From contig JAHZAW010000050.1 in assembly GCA_019423725.1 (NCBI GenBank), forward strand, positions 16,833 to 80,832: 64,000 nt of DNA, in the 5' to 3' direction. Below the pieces are notes generated by a model. The model made no database searches. It saw nothing but the letters and a program-made list of their open reading frames with translations, and was not told the DNA's origin. The position numbers and the translations under genes were made by a program. Position 1 is the first letter of the stretch; every line of letters starts with the position of its first letter. The DNA comes from Clostridiales bacterium. GTDB lineage: Bacteria > Bacillota > Clostridia > Lachnospirales > Anaerotignaceae. Positions 57,366 to 64,000 of the stretch are shown here, in pieces.

Positions 57366-60017
57366 TTATTCAACCCTCAGTCTTTCGACTATGGTGCTTT
57401 TTGATATGGTCCTGTAGCTCAAAAGAGGTATGACTATTCCTAAAACAGCAAATACCGGCGTTATGAACACTAAGGGAGAAAGTACCAGTTTAAATGTGAA
57501 AAACCAGAATACGTTTTCCAGGGCACTGCCAGCAAAGGATCCCAGGGTAAGGGCGATCATAAGACAGAGCACGATAGAGCCTATGGTATATAAAAGCCCT
57601 TCTTCAACAAGCATAGTCTTTAACTGCCTTCCTGTCATACCTATAGACTGGAGCATGGCAAATTCCCTTTTCCTTACGGTTATTCCCGTAAGTATGGCAT
57701 TGAAGAAATTGAGTATGCCAATGAGGGCTATGATAAAGGACAAAGCACTTCCAAGCAGCATAAACATACTTGTAAAGCCATTGAACTCCTCCGCATAGGT
57801 GGCCTTGCTCTCATAGTCTAAGGAAGTGTTCACATTTTGTGTATAGTCCTTCAAAAACTCTTCCATGTCATCATTATGTGCCTCATCTACATTAAAGGCA
57901 TAATACATTATGGCGTTTGTCTGGCTGTCCTGAATGAACGTATCACTGTTCAGAATGAAGGAATCTTCTCCATAGTATCGGTAGCTCAATGAAGTGGGGA
58001 CTTCCACCAGAGCAGCCACAGTATATGTTTCCTCACGATATTTTGTCACCTTCATCACCGAGTTGACACTCATAAGGTCCACTGTATCCGGATATTCCTC
58101 GCCTGTATCGGGGTCATAGTACTTTATTTCTTCTGCATACCTGAGTTTTACCGTGTCCCCTACCTTTGCCCAGGCACTGTCCCAAACAATATTTCCATAG
58201 TCATCGGTGCTGTATACCGCCGCTATATATTTACTTCCCGGCTCATATAACTTGGAAATATCACCTTCCAAAACATTGAGATTATCCAGTATAAAAGGCT
58301 CCATGCCATAGGGCTTGGCTGAGTATGCTGCCAGTCCTTCCTCATTTCTCTGTACGGTCCTCAATTCTTCTTCCACCGCATCGGCCGGCTTATGGCGTCC
58401 GGCATCAGCCCTGTAATAATCATCAGTGACAAATTCCTGTACATACTGGGTCCTGCCATATGTCCTGCCGCCTTCCGTTACCCATCCCAAGTCATTTATA
58501 TCATTGATGGCTTCCTCTGAAAGGGCTGAATCAACATTGAACTTAGCTGATGTCTGAAAATATTCAGCACCGGCTATCTGAAAATCCGTGGAAAACATAT
58601 TGCTTATATATTTATCCATATCAAATCCATTTGTAAAGCTTACTGTCATTATGAGCAGTACCACCGAAAGGGAGAGGGATATTATTGTAACGGTTGTTTT
58701 AGCCCTACTTCTGCCAAGGTTAGCCCAGGCCATGGAAAATATCGACACTCTGCCTCTGCTTCTTTTTGCTTTCTTCCTCGTTTTTGAAGCGTCCGTGAAC
58801 TTGAGCGCCTCCATTGGTGATACCTTTGAAGCCATCCTTCCAGGCTTATGGCAGGATATAAGCACCGTTGTAAGGGCAAATAAGGCTGAAATTATAAATA
58901 TGGCAGGATTTATGGATATAACATCTTCTATGCCGTCGAGATTATTTACTATCACCGGTGTTATGAGGCTTCCCACTATCCAGCCCAGTATAAGTCCGAT
59001 GGGTATGCCCATAAGTGAAAGCAGGAAGGCCTGACGTCTTATTATCCTTTTTATCTGTCTTGGCGTTGTTCCAATAGTTTTAAGAAGGCCGTAAAAGCGT
59101 ATGTCTCCCGATACGGAGATCTGAAACACATTGTAAATTATAAGATATCCCGTAAAAATTATAAGTATGAGCATGATGATTATGGCTGCAATGGATGTGA
59201 TGTCCATGTTGGATGCCATCTGTGAAGCTGAATATCCCCAGTTCACTCCGGTGGCAATATAATTTCCATCAGCTACCCTCTCATCCTGATATCCATAGTC
59301 CGCAAGCACCTGTTCAATATTTTTCTCTATGTTAAATGAGTTCTCAAACATAACATCCATATTCCAGGCGCCTGTCATTCCATCATTTCCTGGAGGGGTT
59401 ACTCCTGTTTCCTCAAGTATTTCGTCTACACGGCTTTCAGGTATGAGTATGTGGTTGGCGACTATGGCCTCATCATATTCCCACCATCCGCATAATGTAA
59501 AAGTCTGTGTTGTACTTTTCCCATCCACATCAAAGGTAACAGTGAATTTTTTGCCGATCTCAGGCTCTATGCCCAAAAGCTCCAGTACCTTTGTATCCGT
59601 GGCCGCTTCGTCGGTGCCTTCCTCGGGCAGACGTCCTTCAACGGGGTCACAGTACATCCAGTGGGCTTGGTTAGCATCGGAATATCCTATCTCCACATGG
59701 GATTTGTTGAATGGTTCTTCCCTAGGCATACCTACAAAACGCCTCAGACCGTATTCCTTTATGAGAGGGTCTTCCTTAAGTTCGTTATACTGCTCCTCGG
59801 TCATATATTTGAATCCGCCGTGGGACCATCCTCCGATCTGGCGGAAATTGCTCTGCTGAAATCCCTCATTTATGGAAAGGGCAATGGTGAACAGTGATGT
59901 AAAAAGCAGCGCAGTAAGAGCTATGGCCGCAACGGCTATTATGTTCCTTGTCCTGTTGGCCATAAGGCTCCTGTTGGAGAGGCGTTTTATGGCTTTATGG
60001 TTATTTACCCTTATCAT
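57366..60017 (-). CDS. FtsX-like ABC transporter permease
   Basis: 883 residues. An N-terminal helix (IIAVAAIALTALLFTSLFTIALS), a large extracellular domain, then three helices (IAAIIIMLILIIFTGYLIIYNVFQI), the conserved RFYGLLKTIGTTPRQIKRII loop, and a second copy of the same design after residue about 440 with REFAMLQSIGMTGRQLKTMLVEEGLL. Two FtsX modules in one chain form a full exporter with the ATPase upstream. Exports or senses peptides or antibiotics in related systems; substrate unknown. Confidence 0.92.
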   Translation of the reverse strand: MIRVNNHKAIKRLSNRSLMANRTRNIIAVAAIALTALLFTSLFTIALSINEGFQQSNFRQIGGWSHGGFKYMTEEQYNELKEDPLIKEYGLRRFVGMPREEPFNKSHVEIGYSDANQAHWMYCDPVEGRLPEEGTDEAATDTKVLELLGIEPEIGKKFTVTFDVDGKSTTQTFTLCGWWEYDEAIVANHILIPESRVDEILEETGVTPPGNDGMTGAWNMDVMFENSFNIEKNIEQVLADYGYQDERVADGNYIATGVNWGYSASQMASNMDITSIAAIIIMLILIIFTGYLIIYNVFQISVSGDIRFYGLLKTIGTTPRQIKRIIRRQAFLLSLMGIPIGLILGWIVGSLITPVIVNNLDGIEDVISINPAIFIISALFALTTVLISCHKPGRMASKVSPMEALKFTDASKTRKKAKRSRGRVSIFSMAWANLGRSRAKTTVTIISLSLSVVLLIMTVSFTNGFDMDKYISNMFSTDFQIAGAEYFQTSAKFNVDSALSEEAINDINDLGWVTEGGRTYGRTQYVQEFVTDDYYRADAGRHKPADAVEEELRTVQRNEEGLAAYSAKPYGMEPFILDNLNVLEGDISKLYEPGSKYIAAVYSTDDYGNIVWDSAWAKVGDTVKLRYAEEIKYYDPDTGEEYPDTVDLMSVNSVMKVTKYREETYTVAALVEVPTSLSYRYYGEDSFILNSDTFIQDSQTNAIMYYAFNVDEAHNDDMEEFLKDYTQNVNTSLDYESKATYAEEFNGFTSMFMLLGSALSFIIALIGILNFFNAILTGITVRKREFAMLQSIGMTGRQLKTMLVEEGLLYTIGSIVLCLMIALTLGSFAGSALENVFWFFTFKLVLSPLVFITPVFAVLGIVIPLLSYRTISKSTIVERLRVE

Positions 60018-60691
60018 AAGCCCTTACCTCCCACTATTCGTCCATCCTCTATCCTTATTATCCTGTCAGCCAGCTGGGCTATTTCCTCATTATGGGTTAT
60101 CATAACTATGGTCTGGGAAAATCTTTCGCTGGTAATTTTGAGGAGCCCAAGTACATCCTGACTCGTTTTTGAGTCCAGGTTTCCTGTCGGCTCATCTGCC
60201 AGGATAATTGCGGGTTTTGCCGCAATGGCCCTGGCAATGGCCACCCTCTGCTGCTGTCCACCGGAAAGCTGGTTAGGATAGCTGTTGAGCTTTGATGTGA
60301 GTCCCAGGGTCTCTATGACCTGGTCCACATAATTTTTGTCCTCCCTTTCCCCATCCAGCTCCATTGGCAGGACTATATTTTCATATACGCTCAATACCGG
60401 CACAAGATTATAGCTTTGAAATACAAAACCTATTTTTCTCCTTCTGAATATGGTCAGTGCCTCGTCCTTTAAGGAAAAAATATCCTTTCCGTCGACAAAC
60501 ACCCTGCCTGATGTGGGCCTGTCCAGTCCTCCAAGCATATGCAGCAGTGTGGATTTTCCGGACCCTGATGTTCCAACAATGGCCAGAAATTCGCCGTTTT
60601 CAACTTTCATATTCACTCCGTCAAGGGCATGAACGGCTGTATCTCCCTTTCCGTATGTTTTTTTAAGGTCAATGGTCTCCAGTATCGTCAT
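60014..60691 (-). CDS. MacB/LolD-type ABC transporter ATP-binding protein
   Basis: 225 residues. [20 protein letters not shown], Walker [17 protein letters not shown]-loop [10 protein letters not shown], signature [17 protein letters not shown], Walker [14 protein letters not shown] and [15 protein letters not shown]. Overlaps the permease gene by 4 bases. Located downstream of the sensor-kinase gene, with which it forms a regulatory-transport unit. Confidence 0.96.
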   Translation of the reverse strand: MTILETIDLKKTYGKGDTAVHALDGVNMKVENGEFLAIVGTSGSGKSTLLHMLGGLDRPTSGRVFVDGKDIFSLKDEALTIFRRRKIGFVFQSYNLVPVLSVYENIVLPMELDGEREDKNYVDQVIETLGLTSKLNSYPNQLSGGQQQRVAIARAIAAKPAIILADEPTGNLDSKTSQDVLGLLKITSERFSQTIVMITHNEEIAQLADRIIRIEDGRIVGGKGL

Positions 60692-60712
60692 ATTTTGAAC
60701 CTCCTGTTAAAA

Positions 60713-60752
60713 AAGTCTGTATTGCACATTTCCTTTGTACAATACAGACTTT
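60713..60752 (-). terminator. Hairpin between sensor kinase and ABC genes
   Basis: Stem AGTCTGTATTG/CAATACAGACT with an interior loop of 15 bases, followed by TTTTTT and the ribosome site of the ATPase gene on the minus strand. It can act as terminator of the rr-hk mRNA, leaving the exporter under separate control. Confidence 0.72.
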
Positions 60753-60803
60753 ATCAAAAGATTATGTCCTGGTACTGTCAAGAATATAACAGTTTCGTCA
60801 CAT

Positions 60804-61706
60804 TTACGCCCTCTGAAGAAATATTGAAAATGTACTGCCCTTTCCCACTTCAGATGATACCTTCATATATCCGCCTTCGCCTGAAATTATCTGCCTGGTG
60901 AGGTAAAGTCCTATCCCAACGCCCTGTTTGTCATAGGCATCCTTTCCCCTGTAGAACCTGCCGAATATTTTGGGCTGTTCTTCCTCACTTATGCCATTTC
61001 CGCTGTCGGAAATATCTATACGGCAGAACATCTCATATTCAATAGTCCGTACCCTGATTCTCCCGCCTTCCGGCGTATATTTAACGGCATTATCAAGGAG
61101 ATTGCAGACGGCTTCCTCCGTCCACTTAGCATCACAGACAGCCGTAATATCTGAAATATCCGCCTCAAGGCTTATGTTCTTTTCATCAGCTTTAGGCCTA
61201 TACTGTTCCACCGAACGCAGGACCACATCTTTGATTGACTGTGCCTTCGGGTGAAGCTCCAGTATGCCCGTTTCCAGCCTGGATGTTTTAACAAGGGCTT
61301 CAATGAGAGTCTGTAGTTTCTCCGCCTGGCTCTCTAGGGCCTTTATGCAGTCGGAGCTTGCTCCTCCTTGTTCCTGCTCACCTAAAAGCTGGGTGTAAAG
61401 TCTTATATTTGCCACAGGTGTCCTTGTCTGGTGGGATATGTCGGATATGAGTGACTTTATGTTCTCTTTTTCTTTCCTCAACCCATTGAACGACCTGGAG
61501 GATGCAGAAAGATATTTAGCAAATTTAGCCTCAACTGAGGAAAGAAGGGACTCATCATAATCCTCCTCGGAAAATTCTCCATCTATGGCCTTTTGGATCA
61601 TATCGTCCAGTCTTTTCAATATATTGGCAGACTGTTTTTTCTCATAAACCCCATATATAATGGCACATATGGCTGCCGCTGAAAGCAGTATAATCAAAAA
61701 AATCAT
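60804..61706 (-). CDS. Sensor histidine kinase
   Basis: About 300 residues. One N-terminal transmembrane helix (MIFLIILLSAAAICAIIYGVY), almost no extracellular domain, HisKA with SLISDISHQTRTPVANIRLYTQLL (phospho-His in SHQTRTP), N box WTEEAVCNLLDNAVKYTP, G1 ISDSGNGISEE and G2 GVGIGLYLTRQI. The short intramembrane-type sensor often relies on a partner ABC transporter. Start at 61706, overlapping the regulator stop. Confidence 0.93.
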   Translation of the reverse strand: MIFLIILLSAAAICAIIYGVYEKKQSANILKRLDDMIQKAIDGEFSEEDYDESLLSSVEAKFAKYLSASSRSFNGLRKEKENIKSLISDISHQTRTPVANIRLYTQLLGEQEQGGASSDCIKALESQAEKLQTLIEALVKTSRLETGILELHPKAQSIKDVVLRSVEQYRPKADEKNISLEADISDITAVCDAKWTEEAVCNLLDNAVKYTPEGGRIRVRTIEYEMFCRIDISDSGNGISEEEQPKIFGRFYRGKDAYDKQGVGIGLYLTRQIISGEGGYMKVSSEVGKGSTFSIFLQRA

Positions 61707-62386
61707 AGGTTCACCGCCCACATATAGCCTATGCCGTATACCGTTTTAAGATATTCCGGCTTTGAAGGGTCATCCTCCAGCTTGGCTCTTAATCTTTTCA
61801 CCGCCACCGTAAGGGCGTTTTCGTCCACGTATTCGGCCCCATCAGTCCATATCCTGTCCACAAGGGCAGCCCTGCTCACGGCGTGGCCCCTGTTTTCCAC
61901 CAGTATTTTAAGGAGTTTCTGTTCCGTATGGCTAAGTTCAACGGATATGCCGTTTTTTCGGTATATAAAGCGCTCAAAATCAAATGAAAACGGACCTGCG
62001 GCAATGATGTTTTCCCTTTTGCTCCCCGTTCTTTTAAGCTGGGTGTTCACCCTGGCCCTGAGTATAGCCAGTGAAAATGGCTTTGTTATATAATCGTCAG
62101 CCCCAGCCTCAAGGCCTGTGACTACATCAAGTTCCATGTCATTGGCTGTCAGAAGTATTATGGGCACATCGCCATGTACATCCTTCTGTGCCTTTAAAAG
62201 ATCGATGCCGTTTCCATCGGGCAGGTTGACATCAAGTATGAGCAGGTCAAAGGTTTTATTTCTAAGTATATTTTCAGCTTCCTTGAGTGAGGCACAGAGC
62301 GTAACTTCCACATCAGCTGTGGTAAGTGCCATCTTTATGCCCCTTCCCAGGTCTGAATCATCTTCAAGAAGAAATATTTCTTTCAT
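61703..62386 (-). CDS. OmpR-family response regulator
   Basis: About 227 residues. Receiver: IFLLEDDSDLG, phosphoacceptor Asp in LLILDVNLPDGNGIDLL, ILLTAND and ITKPFSLAIL (Lys). Winged helix: SHTEQKLLKILVENRGHAVSRAALVDRIW and LTVAVKRLRAKLEDDP, GIGYMW. The start at 62386 fits GGGAG at 8 bases; an ATG at 62392 is too close. First gene of the rr-hk pair; probably controls the ABC exporter downstream. Confidence 0.95.
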   Translation of the reverse strand: MKEIFLLEDDSDLGRGIKMALTTADVEVTLCASLKEAENILRNKTFDLLILDVNLPDGNGIDLLKAQKDVHGDVPIILLTANDMELDVVTGLEAGADDYITKPFSLAILRARVNTQLKRTGSKRENIIAAGPFSFDFERFIYRKNGISVELSHTEQKLLKILVENRGHAVSRAALVDRIWTDGAEYVDENALTVAVKRLRAKLEDDPSKPEYLKTVYGIGYMWAVNL

Positions 62387-62536
62387 GGCCATCTCTCCCT
62401 GTCTTGTTTTAATTTCTGTATGAAATTTATTATATTTCTTTATGTCTTAAAACACAAGCATATCGGATGTATGTATCCATCCATGTGTCATAAAGCCCAG
62501 GCCTTCCATATAGTATTTATTTGGGAGAGTGATAAA

Positions 62537-63463
62537 ATGAATATAATTGACAGAAACTTCTACGCCCTGGCTGATGAGATAAGATCCCTCAGTGAAAAGG
62601 AAATATATTACAGGATAAGAAAATGTTATGATAACGTTCCCCGTGAAACAAAAATCAATTGTATGAATTTTTTTAACCAGTTCGGATACTGGGGATATCT
62701 GGATATAGATAACGGCAACTATGAGCAGATAGAGCTCAAGGAGAAGGCTTTATATGAGCATATGGAGGATTTTATATGGATATATGAAAGGCTCTGCGAC
62801 TACCGTTCTAAAAAGACATTATATTCCATTTTAAACAACTGGTACAGATATGATTTTTCCACAACAGCGGAAACACGGGAATATCTTTTTGATGATTATT
62901 TTGACCTGGATATAGTTAAATGTGATGAAAACGAGGTATTTGCCGACCTGGGAGCATACACCGGGGACACGGTATTATCCTATATAAAAAATTACGGAAA
63001 AGACTGCTACAAAAGGATATACTGCTATGAAATAACCCCTGACACCTTTGAGATACTAAAAAATAACCTCAGCAAATACAAAAACATAGAATTCCGCCAA
63101 AAGGGCATCGGCGACAGGGAGGACACCATGTTCATACAAAATAACAGTGTAAGTTCATCAGCCAACACCCTGTCGGGAACTGACGGCATAGGTGTACCCG
63201 TCACCACCCTTGATATGGACATAACTGAGCCCCTCACCATGATAAAGGCTGATATAGAAGGTTTTGAGCAGAAAGCCATAAAAGGCGCCAGAGAGCATAT
63301 AATCAACGACCATCCAAAACTTCTCATATCCGTATATCACAATAATGAGGACATTTGGAAAATACCCCAGATGATATATGAGCTTTCCAAGGACTATAGA
63401 TTTTATCTAAGATATAGGAGCCTGCCCATATATCCAACGGAGATAACACTTTTTGCGCTTTAA
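62537..63463 (+). CDS. FkbM-family SAM-dependent methyltransferase
   Basis: 308 residues. The C-terminal half is an FkbM-type core: DENEVFADLGAYTGDTVLSYI (motif I), IYCYEITPDTFEILKNNLSKYKNIEF, and VTTLDMDITEPLTMIKADIEGFEQKAIKGA (motif with D-x-E-G-x-E). The N-terminal 100 residues are helical and unassigned. Start at 62537 follows GGGAGAGTGATAAA. Probably O-methylates a sugar or glycan. Isolated from biosynthetic genes. Confidence 0.85.
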   Translation: MNIIDRNFYALADEIRSLSEKEIYYRIRKCYDNVPRETKINCMNFFNQFGYWGYLDIDNGNYEQIELKEKALYEHMEDFIWIYERLCDYRSKKTLYSILNNWYRYDFSTTAETREYLFDDYFDLDIVKCDENEVFADLGAYTGDTVLSYIKNYGKDCYKRIYCYEITPDTFEILKNNLSKYKNIEFRQKGIGDREDTMFIQNNSVSSSANTLSGTDGIGVPVTTLDMDITEPLTMIKADIEGFEQKAIKGAREHIINDHPKLLISVYHNNEDIWKIPQMIYELSKDYRFYLRYRSLPIYPTEITLFAL

Positions 63464-63473
63464 TAATATAGTA

Positions 63474-63510
63474 AAAAGCCCTGGTATATTCAATGATCCA
63501 GGGCTTTACT
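63474..63510 (+). terminator. Bidirectional terminator between FkbM and MATE genes
   Basis: Stem AAAGCCCTGG/CCAGGGCTTT with a 13-base loop, T-rich on both sides. Confidence 0.88.
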
Positions 63511-63516
63511 ATTTAG

Positions 63517-64000
63517 TTACTTATAGACAAGCTTATTTGTTTTGTTAAGTCCGATGGCAATGAATAATGTCACAGTCTCCGCCAGGAATGGAGCCATCCA
63601 GATGGAGCTTCCGCCGAATATCATAGGTATACAGAAAACAGCCAATGCTTTTAAAATTATGCCCCTGCTTACCGCAATTACATTAGCCTCACCAGTACGC
63701 TTTGTGGAAAAAAAGTAGGCAGTATAAATAAGATTAACAGCCATCGGTATAAAGGAAATACTGAACACAGGCAGTGCTTTCACCGCTGCATCGACCAGAG
63801 CCGCGTCACTATTAAAAATATTTATAACAGGCTCATCAAATAATACCAAAAGAGCATATATGACGACTGATGATATGGTATTGATTATTATTCCCCATCT
63901 AAAATACCAGTTCATTTCTACACTGTCCCTTCGTCCATAGCAGTATCCCCAAAGCGGCTGAAGTCCCTGGGACACCCCGCAAAGGACAGCATTTACAAGG
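63517..64000 (-). CDS. MATE-family efflux transporter, C-terminal part (runs off window)
   Basis: About 161 residues visible, open through base 64000. LVNAVLCGVSQGLQPLWGYCYGR is the MATE signature before helix 8; then comes NWYFRWGIIINTISSVVIYALLVLFDEPVINIF, FSISFIPMAVNLIYTAYFFSTKR and GSSIWMAPFLAETVTLFIAI. The 5' end is outside. Substrate unknown; DinF/NorM-like multidrug or small-metabolite antiport with Na+ or H+. Confidence 0.9.
   Translation of the reverse strand, partial: LVNAVLCGVSQGLQPLWGYCYGRRDSVEMNWYFRWGIIINTISSVVIYALLVLFDEPVINIFNSDAALVDAAVKALPVFSISFIPMAVNLIYTAYFFSTKRTGEANVIAVSRGIILKALAVFCIPMIFGGSSIWMAPFLAETVTLFIAIGLNKTNKLVYK

Overview
The window looks like a chromosomal segment of a spore-forming, low-to-moderate GC Clostridia, most like a Lachnospiraceae member. 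The basis is a germination protease gene (gpr) next to rpsT, an infC-rpmI-rplT operon with an L20-type leader, a T-box in front of thrS, a SpoIID/LytB-type protein, and Shine-Dalgarno sequences in front of nearly every gene. It contains one apparently intact 35 kb prophage.

Left flank (1-17.8 kb): gpr (partial), a VanZ-like protein, rpsT, infC-rpmI-rplT, a ketopantoate reductase-family gene and thrS. Next is a metal/cofactor uptake operon (methyltransferase, FmdE-like protein, FecB/BtuF-type lipoprotein, FecCD-type permease, ATPase) that begins with a clear sigma-A promoter and a structured 5' leader. Then come a flavodoxin-acetyltransferase fusion, rarA, queA, a secreted SpoIID-domain protein, a PH-domain protein and a lipoprotein.

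Prophage (about 17,821-52,805): a PBSX-like contractile-tail (myovirus) prophage with a large serine recombinase. It has inserted into a PdaB-like polysaccharide deacetylase gene. The 5' part of that gene lies at 52.8-53.35 kb and the 3' part at 17.58-17.82 kb. A shared GACA (minus strand) sits at both junctions, and joining there restores one continuous 264-residue frame. The element carries, left to right: an accessory block with a SIR2-domain protein, a Dam methylase and a KAP-type P-loop NTPase; lysis genes; tail fibre/baseplate, tape measure, frameshifted tail chaperone, tube, sheath and connector genes; capsid, protease, portal, terminase and HNH; a tyrosine-recombinase-like protein; a membrane-protein moron with its own promoter and terminator; a sigma-like late regulator; replication genes (DnaB, DnaD-like organizer); a dense immunity region with several XRE regulators and an S24 repressor whose operators can be read directly; a Fic protein with an MntA/HepT-type pair; and the recombinase.

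Right flank (53.4-64 kb): cysK, a TetR regulator divergent from a DegV protein, DUF308 and TspO membrane proteins, a two-component system followed by a MacB/FtsX-type ABC exporter, an FkbM-type methyltransferase and a partial MATE transporter.

Most notable points: the precise interruption of a probable sporulation gene by an excisable element (the sigK/skin arrangement); the SIR2/KAP/Dam block with a 12-bp inverted repeat around dam; the Fic + MntA/HepT cassette; the resolved repressor switch; a regulator with three HTH domains; and the unidentified leader of the metal-uptake operon. All assignments come from reading motifs and sequence; no database search was run.
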